Origin: Providencia vermicola
GTDB taxonomy: Bacteria; Pseudomonadota; Gammaproteobacteria; Enterobacterales; Enterobacteriaceae
DNA: 64,000 nt
NCBI RefSeq assembly: GCF_020381325.1
Contig: NZ_JAGSPI010000011.1
Coordinates: forward strand, 62,001-126,000
Reading direction: 5' to 3'
Position numbers and translations under genes: made by a program. Numbering within the stretch: position 1 is the stretch's first letter; each line of letters starts with the position of its first letter. This document shows, in pieces, positions 53,142 through 64,000 of the stretch. Under the pieces are notes generated by a model, which was not told where the DNA came from, did no database searches, and was given only the letters and a program-made list of their open reading frames with translations.

Positions 53142-53266
53142 TATACTCGTCATACTTCAAGTTGCAGCGTTGTTGACTACACTCACTCGCACTAGTCACA
53201 TACTTATGCATGCCCCTAGTATCTCACTCATTTGTCGCCTAGCTGCACCTCGAATTATTTAGAGTA
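53142..53266. repeat. Full-length ERIC element between rpsO and pnp
   Basis: A 125-base element from TATACTCGTCATACTTCAAG to AATTATTTAGAGTA. Its middle contains ACTAGTCACATACTTATGCA and TGCCCCTAGT, matching the palindromic ERIC core (CAGTCACTTACTTATGTAAG ... CCTGGGG) with changes. Length fits the canonical 127 bases. It ends three bases from the rpsO stop codon, so it lies in the transcribed rpsO-pnp spacer. Confidence 0.88.
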
Positions 53267-53269
53267 AGA

Positions 53270-53539
53270 CTAGCGACGCAGGCCTAAACGCTCGATCAGA
53301 GCTGTGTAGCGTGCGATATCTTTACCTTTCAAGTAAGCTTGTAAGCGACGGCGTTGTGCAACCATACGCAGCAGACCACGACGGCTGTGGTGATCTTTTT
53401 TGTGCTCTGAAAAGTGGCTTTGCAGATGGTTGATTTGTGCAGTCAGAAGAGCGATTTGAACTTCGCTTGAACCAGTGTCATTTTCACCGCGACCGAACTC
53501 AGCAACGATCTTAGCTTTCGCTTCATTACTTAGAGACAT
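53270..53539 (-). CDS. rpsO: 30S ribosomal protein S15
   Basis: An 89-residue ribosomal protein, the same length as E. coli S15. The core [29 protein letters not shown] and [24 protein letters not shown] binds 16S rRNA. The start ATG at 53539 follows GGAG; the frame opens four codons earlier without support. It binds 16S rRNA early in 30S assembly and represses its own translation in E. coli. Confidence 0.97.
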   Translation of the reverse strand: MSLSNEAKAKIVAEFGRGENDTGSSEVQIALLTAQINHLQSHFSEHKKDHHSRRGLLRMVAQRRRLQAYLKGKDIARYTALIERLGLRR

Positions 53540-53651
53540 AATAAACTCCAAAAAAATTAATGTAAGTGGTGAGAGCCAATCTCTAATTTAGCATCTCAAG
53601 ATTAAGCGCCGCTATTCTACGCTGCTTAACGCCGCAAAGCAATAAGAGCCA

Positions 53652-54605
53652 CTATGCGGATTGTTCATTTTCCACGACCAAACGCTTCGGTGCAAGGCGG
53701 CCATCTTCGCTGATAAGCGCAATACCGATAAACCGTTGCTCTTCACCGAAGGTGACACGAACCATGCAACCCGTTTCAAGGCCTTGAACTGCCGCTCGCA
53801 CGGGTTGCCCCTGCTTGAAGTAAGCCGCTGTATCCTCTGTAATATTCACCGCCGGAAAATGAACAACTGCGGTATCCATCGGTAGCAATAAGGCATCCAG
53901 CAAGGATTCAAATGACCCTTCTTCTGCATCCACTTTCGCTCTCAATGCCGCTAATTGTTCTAATGTCACCATGCGTTCGTAAGGGTAGTTTGCCACTTGT
54001 AATCGACGCAAATAAGTGACATGCGCACCACAACCTAACATCTCACCTAAGTCATCAATGATAGTGCGAATATACGTGCCTTTCGAGCAATGAACTTCAA
54101 GTTCTAACTCATTATTTTCTAAACGAATAAACAGTAATTCATAGACGGTGATTGGACGCGCTTCACGTTCGACAGTAATGCCTTTACGTGCATATTCATA
54201 TAATGGACGACCTTGGTGTTTCAACGCTGAATACATTGAAGGAACTTGCAATGTATCACCACGGAAAAATTCTAAGGCATCATCCAGCTGCTGCTGTGTA
54301 AACTCTACGTTACGCTCACTGATAATTTCGCCGTGTGAATCCGACGTGTCAGTCCGTTGCCCAAGACGAGCAATCACACGATAACGCTTATCTGAATCGA
54401 GTAAAAATTGGGAAAATTTCGTTGCTTCGCCAAGGCAAACAGGCAGCATACCTGTCGCAAGTGGGTCTAGTGCCCCCGTATGCCCAGCCTTGTTAGCATT
54501 AAAAAAGCGCCGCACTTTTTGCAGCGCATCATTTGAAGAAATATCCGTGGGTTTATCCAGCAGCACTACGCCGTCAATATTACGGCCGCTACGACGACGC
54601 CCCAT
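53652..54605 (-). CDS. truB: tRNA pseudouridine-55 synthase TruB
   Basis: A 317-residue synthase (E. coli 314) that makes pseudouridine 55 in the T-loop of tRNAs. The catalytic aspartate is D47 in [15 protein letters not shown]. Other conserved parts are [21 protein letters not shown] and [15 protein letters not shown]; the C-terminal PUA-like domain starts near 250. Its ATG shares one base with the rbfA stop (TAATG), showing coupling. Confidence 0.97.
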   Translation of the reverse strand: MGRRRSGRNIDGVVLLDKPTDISSNDALQKVRRFFNANKAGHTGALDPLATGMLPVCLGEATKFSQFLLDSDKRYRVIARLGQRTDTSDSHGEIISERNVEFTQQQLDDALEFFRGDTLQVPSMYSALKHQGRPLYEYARKGITVEREARPITVYELLFIRLENNELELEVHCSKGTYIRTIIDDLGEMLGCGAHVTYLRRLQVANYPYERMVTLEQLAALRAKVDAEEGSFESLLDALLLPMDTAVVHFPAVNITEDTAAYFKQGQPVRAAVQGLETGCMVRVTFGEEQRFIGIALISEDGRLAPKRLVVENEQSA

Positions 54606-55015
54606 TATTTTTCCTCTTTATCACTAACATCCGCACGACGTTTTTCATCATCACGGATCACGTTTGACACTAAATTAGACATCCGCATGCCATCAACAAG
54701 GGAGTTGTCATATTCAAACGTTAATTCAGGAATAATACGTAAGCGCATTGCTTTCCCAATTAACGAACGAATAAAACCAGCGGCTTCATTTAATGCTTTA
54801 ATACCATCTGCCACCATTTCCTCTTCGCTCTTATCATTAGCGATATTGAAGAAAGTGACAAAGACTTTACCGTATGCAAGGTCGCGAGATAATTCGACAC
54901 CTGAAACGGTCGCCATGCCAATACGTGGGTCTTTAATCTCACGTTGTAAAATGATCGCAATTTCTTTTTGCATCTCTTGCGCAACGCGCTGAGAACGACT
55001 GAATTCTTTTGCCAT
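54605..55015 (-). CDS. rbfA: Ribosome-binding factor A
   Basis: A 136-residue KH-fold protein (E. coli 133) that matures the 30S subunit and is important in the cold. It begins [20 protein letters not shown] and has [26 protein letters not shown] and [16 protein letters not shown]. The ATG at 55015 follows AGGAGA; the frame opens 16 codons upstream. A hairpin just before the ribosome site (55032-55058) separates it from infB. Confidence 0.96.
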   Translation of the reverse strand: MAKEFSRSQRVAQEMQKEIAIILQREIKDPRIGMATVSGVELSRDLAYGKVFVTFFNIANDKSEEEMVADGIKALNEAAGFIRSLIGKAMRLRIIPELTFEYDNSLVDGMRMSNLVSNVIRDDEKRRADVSDKEEK

Positions 55016-55031
55016 CGTTATGTCTCCTGAC

Positions 55032-55058
55032 AATAAAGGGGGCAATCGCCCCCTTATT
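55032..55058 (-). other. Hairpin between infB and rbfA
   Basis: AAGGGGGC and GCCCCCTT (about 55036-55055) form a GC-rich stem directly upstream of the rbfA ribosome site. There is only a short T-rich stretch on the minus strand, so it probably attenuates or processes the mRNA instead of ending the operon. Confidence 0.6.
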
Positions 55059-55101
55059 AACACTATTTTGTAGTCACGATACTTCGTGGGCTCTCACAAA
55101 A

Positions 55102-57840
55102 TTAACCGTCGATAGAACGTTTAACTTCAATGACTTCGAAGACTTCGATCATATCGCCGACGCGAACGTCGTTGTAGTTCTTAACGCCGATACCACATTC
55201 CATACCGTTACGAACCTCACTGACATCATCTTTAAAGCGACGCAGAGATTCTAACTCACCTTCGTAGATAACCACGTTATCACGCAGGACACGGATCGGG
55301 TTGTTACGTTTAATGGTACCTTCTGTAACCATACAACCAGCAACTGCACCAAACTTCGGTGATTTAAACACATCACGAACTTCTGCAAGTCCAATAATTT
55401 GCTGTTTGTATTCAGGTGCCAGCATACCGCTCATCGCTTGTTTGATTTCATCAATCAGACTATAGATAACGGAGTAGTAACGTAAATCAACGCTTTCACT
55501 TTCGATGACGCGACGAGCTGATGCATCTGCACGAACGTTAAAGCCAAGAATAATTGCGTTAGATGCCGCAGCCAGTGTTGCATCTGTTTCGGTGATACCA
55601 CCAACACCAGAACCGATGATTTTCACTTTAACTTCATCTGTTGACAGTTTCATCAGAGAGTCAGTGATCGCTTCACACGTACCTTGAACATCCGTTTTCA
55701 GTACGATATTCAATTCAGAAACTTTACCATCTTCCATGTTAGCAAACATGTTTTCCAGTTTAGATTTCTGCTGACGCGCTAATTTAACATCACGGAATTT
55801 ACCTTGACGATACAGAGCAACTTCACGCGCTTTTTTCTCGTCACGAACAACAGTCGCTTCGTCACCTGCAGAAGGAACGCTAGACAGACCTAAAATTTCA
55901 ACAGGCATTGATGGACCTGCAGATTGAACATCTTTACCGAGTTCGTTGCGCATTGCACGAATACGGCCATATTCAAATCCACAAAGTACGATGTCGCCTT
56001 TATTCAGAGTCCCTTCTTGAACAAGGATTGTTGCCACTGGGCCACGACCTTTGTCTAAGTATGACTCAACAACCACACCGCTTGCCATGCCTGTATAAAC
56101 CGCTTTCAGCTCTAAAACTTCAGCTTGCAGTAACAGCGCATCAAGTAAATCGTCAATACCAGTACCCACTTTCGCAGATACACCGATAAATTGGGTATCG
56201 CCGCCCCACTCTTCAGAAATAACACCGTACTGAGACAGTTCATTTCTTACACGGTCAATATCAGCTTCTGGCTTATCAATTTTGTTCACAGCAACAACGA
56301 TCGGCACACCCGCTGCTTTCGCGTGTTGGATAGCTTCGATAGTTTGTGGCATGACGCCATCGTCCGCTGCAACAACCAGAACAACGATATCTGTTGCCTG
56401 AGCACCACGAGCACGCATAGATGTAAACGCGGCGTGACCTGGGGTGTCTAGGAAGGTAATCATACCTTTGTCAGTTTGAACGTGGTAAGCACCAATGTGC
56501 TGAGTAATACCACCCGCTTCACCTGATGCCACTTTCGTTGAACGAATGTAGTCAAGTAAAGAGGTTTTACCGTGGTCAACGTGACCCATGATGGTCACAA
56601 CCGGTGCACGTGGTTCTTGCGCCGCAGAGCCAGTGTCACGGTCATTCATTACCGATTCTTCTAACTCGTTCTCACGACGCAGAATAACTTTATGACCCAT
56701 TTCTTCTGCCACTAATTGTGCAGTTTCTTGGTCAATAACTTGGTTGATGGTTGCCATTGCGCCCATCTTCATCATCGTTTTGATGACTTGAGAACCTTTA
56801 ACCGCCATTTTGTTAGCCAATTCGCCAACAGTAATGGTTTCACCGATAATGACATCGCGGTTTACAGCAGCGGCTGGTTTAGTAAAGCTTTGCTGTAAAG
56901 AACTCCCTTTACGCTGTTTACCTTTCGTACGACCAGAACGACCTGCTGCACGCTCTTCTTCACGATCAGCTTTCTCAGAAAGTTTGTTACCTTTTTTCTG
57001 ACGAGGTGCTTTCGCTGTACGGTTACGTGAACGACGGCCTTCTTCTTTCTCATCACTTTCATCTTCTGCGGCACGAGCGTGCGTAGAAGTGGTTGTGTGA
57101 TAATCGCTGTCTTCTTCAGTTTTCGTTTCAGCCGTCCATTTTTCGCCGTTTTCTTCAGCCATTTTACGAGCTTCTTCAGCAACGCGGCGCGCTTCTGCTT
57201 CAACTTTGCGCTGAGTTTCTTCTTCCGCTTTGCGTTTTAATTCCGCAGCTTCGGCTTCACGGCGTTGTTTGTCGGCATTGCTTTCTGGTGCTTTGCCTGC
57301 TTTTTGTTGATTTTCGCTTGGTTTCACTTTTTCTCTTTCCGCTACTTCGCGCGTCGCTTTATCTGCTGCTTCACGTTTTGCTTTCTCTTGGGCGTCACGT
57401 TTTGCCAATTCATCCGCTTCACGTTTTGCAGTTTCTTCTGCTAAACGTTTAGCTTGTGCTTCACGTTGTGCCAGTTCTTCAGCTTCGCGCTGTGCCTGCT
57501 CTTCCGCTTCACGCTGCGCCTGTTCTTCCGCTTTAGCTTCTTCAGCATCACGGTTCACATAAGTGCGTTTTTTGCGGACTTCAACATTTACCGATTTGCT
57601 TTTGCCACCGGTGACGGGGACGCTCAGCGTACTACGAGTTTTACGCTGTAGTGTCAATTTGCTTGGCTGACCCGCTGCTCCGCCTTGTTCACGGTTTAAG
57701 TGGTTCAGTAAAGCTTCTTTTTCAGACTGACTAACAGAGTCATTCTCACTTTTTGTGATCCCTGCTTCAGCAAATTGCTGTACCAGGCGATCAGCAGTAG
57801 TTTGAATTTCCGTTGCCAATGATTTTACAGTTTCTGTCAT
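55102..57840 (-). CDS. infB: Translation initiation factor IF-2
   Basis: A 912-residue GTPase (E. coli 890) that brings fMet-tRNA to the 30S subunit. The N-terminal IF2 assoc domain (1-50) is followed by a long low-complexity, charged Ala/Glu/Arg region (about 95-330) with repeated AQREAEE units. The G domain starts at G419 (GHVDHGKT), with DTPGHAAF and NKID. Domains II, III and IV follow, the last with [10 protein letters not shown] and the C-terminal IF2-C2 fold. It is co-transcribed with nusA upstream and rbfA downstream. Confidence 0.97.
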   Translation of the reverse strand: MTETVKSLATEIQTTADRLVQQFAEAGITKSENDSVSQSEKEALLNHLNREQGGAAGQPSKLTLQRKTRSTLSVPVTGGKSKSVNVEVRKKRTYVNRDAEEAKAEEQAQREAEEQAQREAEELAQREAQAKRLAEETAKREADELAKRDAQEKAKREAADKATREVAEREKVKPSENQQKAGKAPESNADKQRREAEAAELKRKAEEETQRKVEAEARRVAEEARKMAEENGEKWTAETKTEEDSDYHTTTSTHARAAEDESDEKEEGRRSRNRTAKAPRQKKGNKLSEKADREEERAAGRSGRTKGKQRKGSSLQQSFTKPAAAVNRDVIIGETITVGELANKMAVKGSQVIKTMMKMGAMATINQVIDQETAQLVAEEMGHKVILRRENELEESVMNDRDTGSAAQEPRAPVVTIMGHVDHGKTSLLDYIRSTKVASGEAGGITQHIGAYHVQTDKGMITFLDTPGHAAFTSMRARGAQATDIVVLVVAADDGVMPQTIEAIQHAKAAGVPIVVAVNKIDKPEADIDRVRNELSQYGVISEEWGGDTQFIGVSAKVGTGIDDLLDALLLQAEVLELKAVYTGMASGVVVESYLDKGRGPVATILVQEGTLNKGDIVLCGFEYGRIRAMRNELGKDVQSAGPSMPVEILGLSSVPSAGDEATVVRDEKKAREVALYRQGKFRDVKLARQQKSKLENMFANMEDGKVSELNIVLKTDVQGTCEAITDSLMKLSTDEVKVKIIGSGVGGITETDATLAAASNAIILGFNVRADASARRVIESESVDLRYYSVIYSLIDEIKQAMSGMLAPEYKQQIIGLAEVRDVFKSPKFGAVAGCMVTEGTIKRNNPIRVLRDNVVIYEGELESLRRFKDDVSEVRNGMECGIGVKNYNDVRVGDMIEVFEVIEVKRSIDG

Positions 57841-57863
57841 GCCGTTCCTTCCTGCTACAGTGT

Positions 57864-59848
<1,985 letters not shown>

Positions 59849-59906
59849 GCCCACCCCCAGACATAAAAAAAGGGCATATAGCCCAGTTAATTCGATTGTC
59901 AAATAA

Positions 59907-59933
59907 CAAAAAACCCCGAAATTCGGGGCTTTT
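59907..59933 (-). terminator. Terminator between metY and rimP
   Basis: On the minus strand CCCCGAA and TTCGGGG pair around one base, followed by TTTTTT. It lies after tRNA-fMet and before rimP, so part of the transcription from the tRNA promoter ends here, while rimP-nusA is fed by read-through or by a local promoter (a TATAAT is on the minus strand at 59978-59973). Confidence 0.86.
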
Positions 59934-60108
59934 GTAACTGGACCCTGTAGTGCACGGGTTCACCATGTTCTTATTATACCTTTAAAGTCTAGAGAAATCG
60001 ATGAGAAATTTGAGCGCTAGGTTTGATAATAAACCTGATTACTGCATGATGACCACATCGGATAACTGTTATTGACTATGATACTAACAAGGTATGTTAA
60101 ATAAGAAA

Positions 60109-60185
<77 letters not shown>

Positions 60186-60244
60186 TTCGAAAACGTGACA
60201 TATTCTACACAGATAACCTGTAAATCACAAGCTATCTAAAATAA

Positions 60245-60334
60245 TGGTGCCGAGGACGGGACTTGAACCCGTACGCCCGTTTTGTAGGCACTACCACCTC
60301 AAGGTAGCGTGTATACCAATTTCACCACCTCGGC
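60245..60334 (-). tRNA. leuU: tRNA-Leu (anticodon GAG)
   Basis: A 90-base class II tRNA with encoded CCA. Acceptor GCCGAGG, anticodon arm CTACCTTGAGGTGGTAG with GAG, and a long variable arm (GCCTACAAAACGGGC) three bases longer than in E. coli leuU. It lies directly downstream of secG, the E. coli position. Confidence 0.96.
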
Positions 60335-60449
60335 ACTGAGGCGAGGTTACCAATGGGACATCAATAACCTCAAATTTTTAACTTCTTACTCATTTCTGAG
60401 TTTACTGCTTAATGATGGCATAACCGCCTTCATTCGGAATCTTTAACAC

Positions 60450-60794
60450 TTAACGAGGAATGTCGCTCGTTGGTGTAGCTGGTGCTGCCGGAACGTCTGT
60501 TGGTTGCTCGACTTTTGTAGGTTCACTAATGTTTTCCCACTTACTACCACTACCAGTTCCATACTTATTCGCAGTCATGTTGCCAAGTATTAAACTGATG
60601 ATGAAAAACACAGCAGCCAAGATTCCAGTCATACGGGTCATGAAGTTACCTGAACCCGATGAACCAAACAGTGTTGCAGAAGCGCCCGCACCGAATGATG
60701 CACCCATGTCAGCACCTTTACCTTGCTGTAACATAATCAGACTAATCAGGCTGATAGCTGCTATCAAGAGGATAATTAAAAGAGCTACGTACAT
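60450..60794 (-). CDS. secG: Protein translocase subunit SecG
   Basis: A 114-residue inner-membrane subunit of SecYEG (E. coli 110). Two transmembrane helices (about 2-22 and 53-72) are separated by the conserved cytoplasmic loop LMQQGKGADMGASFGAGASATLFGSSGSGNF. The C-terminus is Pro/Thr-rich. It supports protein export and is followed by leuU. Confidence 0.96.
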   Translation of the reverse strand: MYVALLIILLIAAISLISLIMLQQGKGADMGASFGAGASATLFGSSGSGNFMTRMTGILAAVFFIISLILGNMTANKYGTGSGSKWENISEPTKVEQPTDVPAAPATPTSDIPR

Positions 60795-61014
60795 TTGAGT
60801 TACCTATTCAGTTGCGGTGCATAGCCTTTGCTATGACCTCTATTACTGCACACCTACTCATTCACTGCGATAAAGGAAAGCCCTTACAGGATTGAGCAGG
60901 TGCGAATACTAACCAAAGCTGAGCCGACAAGCAAGTCTATTTTGAGCTCATTTGCTTATTTGCAGAAAAAAACAACAAATCAGTGAAATATTGCTCAGCC
61001 CAACTTAACCGCAA

Positions 61015-62352
61015 TTAACCTGCCGCTTTTACCGCATCAGCAATACGATTTGCCATCGCAGTGACATCAGCTTCATTTTCGCCTTCAACCATGACGCGAA
61101 TTAACGGCTCAGTTCCTGACTTTCTCAGCAATACACGGCCTTTGCCTGCCAATTGTTTTTCAACTTCTTCGTTAGCAGCAACCACGACATCACTTTGCAA
61201 AGGATCGTGCTTACCTTTAAAGCGTACGTTGACTAACACCTGTGGCAATAATTTCATACCGCTGCACAAATCGTGAAGGCTCATATGGTTGCGAACCATG
61301 GCGCTCAGCACCTGTAAACCCGCAACGATCCCGTCACCGGTGGTCGTTTTATCCAGCAAAATCACGTGGCCTGAGTTTTCAGCCCCCATGCGCCAGCCTT
61401 TTTCCTGTAATTTTTCCAGTACATAGCGGTCACCCACTTTTGCACGTTCAAATGGAATGCCAAGCTGTTTCAGGGCGATTTCTAACCCCATATTACTCAT
61501 CAATGTACCAACAACACCGCCTTTTAATTGACCTTGGCGCAGTGCTTCACGTGCAATAATATACAGAATTTGGTCGCCATCGACTTTTTCGCCAAGATGA
61601 TCGACCATGATGATACGGTCACCATCACCATCAAATGCTAAGCCAACATGGGCTTTTTCTTCTAATACTTTTTGCTGTAACTGGCGAACATCCGTTGCAC
61701 CACATTCTTCGTTGATATTGATACCGTTTGGATCGCAACCAATCGTGATAACTTCGGCACCTAATTCGCGAAATACGTTTGGTGCAATATGGTAAGTCGC
61801 CCCATTTGCGCAGTCGATGACAATTTTTAAGCTAGAGAGACTTTGTTCGTTCGGGAACGTCCCTTTACAGAATTCGATGTAACGCCCCGCCGCATCCACA
61901 ATACGGTTTGCACGGCCTAATTCGGCGGATTCAACACAAGTAATCGGTTTTTCCATTTCAGCTTCAATAGCTTCCTCTACTTCATCAGGAAGTTTTGTCC
62001 CATCAATAGAGAAAAATTTAATACCATTATCATAATAAGGGTTATGAGAAGCCGAAATAACAATCCCCGCTTCAGCGCGGAAAGTACGAGTCAAATAAGC
62101 AACAGCAGGGGTTGGCATTGGGCCCGTAAAAGAGGCCGATAAACCCGCAGCAGCTAAACCTGCTTCTAAGGAAGACTCCAACATATAGCCAGAAATACGC
62201 GTATCTTTACCGATGATAATCTTACGTGAACCGTGACGAGCTAACACTTTTCCTGCAGCCCAACCTAATTTTAAAACAAAATCAGGGGTAATTGGGCTGT
62301 CACCCACTTTGCCACGAATACCATCAGTACCAAAATATTTACGAGAGCTCAT
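61015..62352 (-). CDS. glmM: Phosphoglucosamine mutase
   Basis: A 445-residue enzyme, the same length as E. coli GlmM, that converts glucosamine-6-phosphate to glucosamine-1-phosphate for cell wall and LPS precursors. The phosphoserine is S102 in [10 protein letters not shown]; the metal loop is DGDGDR near 241-246; the sugar loop GAENSGHVI and phosphate-binding [12 protein letters not shown] follow. It starts 4 bases after folP, so the two are coupled. Confidence 0.97.
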   Translation of the reverse strand: MSSRKYFGTDGIRGKVGDSPITPDFVLKLGWAAGKVLARHGSRKIIIGKDTRISGYMLESSLEAGLAAAGLSASFTGPMPTPAVAYLTRTFRAEAGIVISASHNPYYDNGIKFFSIDGTKLPDEVEEAIEAEMEKPITCVESAELGRANRIVDAAGRYIEFCKGTFPNEQSLSSLKIVIDCANGATYHIAPNVFRELGAEVITIGCDPNGININEECGATDVRQLQQKVLEEKAHVGLAFDGDGDRIIMVDHLGEKVDGDQILYIIAREALRQGQLKGGVVGTLMSNMGLEIALKQLGIPFERAKVGDRYVLEKLQEKGWRMGAENSGHVILLDKTTTGDGIVAGLQVLSAMVRNHMSLHDLCSGMKLLPQVLVNVRFKGKHDPLQSDVVVAANEEVEKQLAGKGRVLLRKSGTEPLIRVMVEGENEADVTAMANRIADAVKAAG

Positions 62353-62356
62353 ACGC

Positions 62357-63193
62357 TTATTTTTCCTTTTCTGACAGAGTCATCTGTACCACTTGCATCG
62401 CTTGTACGGTTTCTTTCACATCATGAACACGAATGATATGAGCGCCTTGCATTGCTGCAATCACTGCACAAGAAAGACTACCCGCGAGGCGTTCTTGCGG
62501 TGGAACATTCAATAATTGTCCAATCATAGATTTACGTGACATCCCTGCCAATAGCGGTAGTCCGAAATTATGAAATTGTTCTAAGTTTGCCAATAATTGG
62601 TAATTATGCGACAAGTTCTTCCCAAATCCAAAGCCTGGATCAAGGATTATTTGCTGCCGCTCAATTCCCGCGGCCATACAACGGGCAATTTCGCCTTCGA
62701 GATAGGTTTGCACTTCATGTACCACATTTTCATAATTAGGTGCTTCTTGCATCGTTCTTGGCTGACCTTGCATATGCATAATGCACACGGGCAGCCCCGT
62801 TTGCGCCGCCACGCGCAATGCGTCTGGTTCATGAAGTGAACGAATATCATTAATGATATGCATACCTGCTTTTGCTGCTTCAGCCATGACTTGCGCTTTT
62901 GAAGTATCAACCGAAATCCACACATCAAACTGCTTAGCGATGGCTTCCACAACAGGAACAACACGGTCTAATTCTTCATTCACTGATACCTCAGCGGCAC
63001 CTGGGCGTGTTGATTCGCCACCGATATCAATAATCGTTGCACCTTCTTGTACCATTTTAGCAACATGCTCTAGCGCATCATGATAAAGATTATGATTGCC
63101 ACCATCTGAAAACGAATCAGGAGTAACATTCAAAATCCCCATCACTTGCGGGGTAGATAAGTCAAGGAGGCGGCCTCTGGCTTTGATATGCAT
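62357..63193 (-). CDS. folP: Dihydropteroate synthase
   Basis: A 278-residue enzyme (E. coli 282) joining p-aminobenzoate to the pterin in folate synthesis, the target of sulfonamides. The conserved blocks are [33 protein letters not shown] and [15 protein letters not shown]. It follows the ftsH terminator and overlaps operationally with glmM. No insertion is visible in the sulfonamide-binding loops. Confidence 0.96.
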   Translation of the reverse strand: MHIKARGRLLDLSTPQVMGILNVTPDSFSDGGNHNLYHDALEHVAKMVQEGATIIDIGGESTRPGAAEVSVNEELDRVVPVVEAIAKQFDVWISVDTSKAQVMAEAAKAGMHIINDIRSLHEPDALRVAAQTGLPVCIMHMQGQPRTMQEAPNYENVVHEVQTYLEGEIARCMAAGIERQQIILDPGFGFGKNLSHNYQLLANLEQFHNFGLPLLAGMSRKSMIGQLLNVPPQERLAGSLSCAVIAAMQGAHIIRVHDVKETVQAMQVVQMTLSEKEK

Positions 63194-63211
63194 ATTTATT
63201 TTTCCTTAACG

Positions 63212-63237
63212 AAAAAAACCCCAGCGAACTGGGGCTT
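63212..63237 (-). terminator. Terminator between ftsH and folP
   Basis: On the minus strand CCCCAG-TTCG-CTGGGG (63234-63219) with a stable tetraloop is followed by seven T residues. Confidence 0.92.
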
Positions 63238-63259
63238 TATGATTTATTTTAACGACAGC

Positions 63260-64000
63260 TTATTGTGGCTTGTTATCGTTATTATCTGATGGGTTTGATT
63301 CACCAGAACTATTGCTTGGCTCTTCAGCACTGTTCTGTGGTTCTTCAGATTGAGGTTTTTCAGCTGTTTTCTCAACATTTGATGGACCTTTACCAAATGT
63401 TCCCGTCACATTGCTGACTTTTTTGTCCTCATCCCAACCCGCAGGTTCACGTACTGGACGACGATTCATTAAATCATCAATCATTGGCATATCGATAGTT
63501 TCATATTTCAGTAATGCATCTTTCGTTGCATGCAGAATATCAATATTGTCTTCCAATGTTTTGTATGCCAATTGGTAACAGTGGTCTAAAATTTTCTTGA
63601 TTTCTTCATCGACAATACGCGCTGTTTCATCAGAAATTCCTGAACCATTACCAGAAGAACGACCTAAGAATGCAGGACCTTCTTCTTTCGAGTATTGCAT
63701 TGGGCCTAAACGGTCTGAGAAGCCCCACTGCGTGACCATGTTACGTGCTGTATTGGTGGCAAACTGAATATCGGAAGAAGCACCTGTGGTGACTTTTTCA
63801 CGACCGTAAATCAGTTCTTCTGCAATACGACCTGCATAAGCTGTTGCAATCATACCTTCGAGTTTCAAGCGGCTACGGCTAACTTCATCACCTTCTGGTA
63901 AGAAGAATGCCACACCTAACGCTTGACCACGTGGAACGATAGTCACTTTATGAACAGGGTCATGTTCTGGCATCAAATGACCGATAATCATATGGCCACC
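63260..64000 (-). CDS. ftsH: ATP-dependent zinc metalloprotease FtsH (partial, C-terminal part)
   Basis: The C-terminal 246 residues of the membrane AAA+ protease FtsH; the gene runs off the right edge. The visible part opens with GGH, the end of the zinc-binding HEXGH motif, so the window cuts through the active site. Then follow PEHDPVHKVTIVPRGQALG, the protease-domain helices with GRIAEELIYG and TGASSDIQFATNTARNMVTQWG, containing the third zinc ligand aspartate, and a polar Ser/Asn/Glu-rich tail of about 45 residues. FtsH degrades LpxC, sigma-32 and damaged membrane proteins. The order ftsH-folP-glmM is that of E. coli. Confidence 0.96.
   Translation of the reverse strand, partial: GGHMIIGHLMPEHDPVHKVTIVPRGQALGVAFFLPEGDEVSRSRLKLEGMIATAYAGRIAEELIYGREKVTTGASSDIQFATNTARNMVTQWGFSDRLGPMQYSKEEGPAFLGRSSGNGSGISDETARIVDEEIKKILDHCYQLAYKTLEDNIDILHATKDALLKYETIDMPMIDDLMNRRPVREPAGWDEDKKVSNVTGTFGKGPSNVEKTAEKPQSEEPQNSAEEPSNSSGESNPSDNNDNKPQ

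Overview
The window looks like a chromosomal segment of a low-GC member of the Enterobacterales, most likely Morganellaceae and probably Providencia. This rests on near full-length E. coli-like housekeeping proteins encoded in AT-rich DNA, on several blocks with E. coli gene order (lptGF/pepA/holC/valS/yjgM/rraB/argF; pyrBI-ridA; yhbP/yhbQ/yhbS/ubiTUV; deaD/nlpI/pnp/rpsO/truB/rbfA/infB/nusA/rimP/metY/leuU/secG/glmM/folP/ftsH), and on ERIC-type repeats. The genus is an inference. I see no insertion sequence, prophage or CRISPR array.

Layout. 1-2.9 kb: start of a hyf-type formate hydrogenlyase operon (hyfA, hyfB, partial hyfC) behind a sigma-54-type promoter. 3.5-6.4 kb: a tri-haem cytochrome c peroxidase with a perfect FNR box, then a DUF1835-type protein of unknown role. 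6.6-10.8 kb: the yegTUVW nucleoside-handling cluster. 10.9-15.7 kb: a dmsABCD DMSO reductase operon with a candidate FNR site. 15.8-18.4 kb: tRNA-Leu(CAA), a 28-residue membrane peptide, a lipoprotein form of AmpH, a hairpin cluster and an unrecognised gene. 18.4-28.4 kb: lptGF, pepA, holC, valS, yjgM, rraB and argF with tandem ARG boxes. 28.8-29.9 kb: two paralogous secreted fimbrial-like proteins. 30.0-32.2 kb: pyrBI with attenuator and leader peptide, then ridA. 32.4-35.2 kb: nrdDG with FNR and NrdR boxes. 35.2-40.0 kb: yhbP, a DUF1471 protein, yhbQ, yhbS, and ubiT, ubiU, ubiV for oxygen-independent ubiquinone synthesis. 40.0-47.6 kb: accessory genes, namely a DinJ/YafQ toxin-antitoxin pair, an HlyD plus two-permease exporter lacking an ATPase, the pyruvate-sensing BtsSR system, and a second toxin-antitoxin pair. 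47.6-64 kb: the RNA and translation core, through glmM, folP and partial ftsH.

How the genes fit together. Much of the first 40 kb serves life without oxygen: formate hydrogenlyase, anaerobic peroxide respiration (Ccp), DMSO respiration, the glycyl-radical ribonucleotide reductase and anaerobic ubiquinone synthesis. Four of these sets carry recognisable FNR-like sites and the hydrogenase carries a sigma-54-like promoter. The last 16 kb is the conserved nusA-infB-rpsO-pnp backbone read leftward. Accessory content lies between these blocks.

Novelty. I found no large undescribed system. The best leads are the ATPase-less export operon, the yegTUVW cluster of unknown substrate, the orphan gene behind five hairpins at 17.6-18.4 kb, and the tandem secreted paralogs at 28.8-29.9 kb. 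Similarity statements come from remembered E. coli proteins and motif inspection; no search was run.
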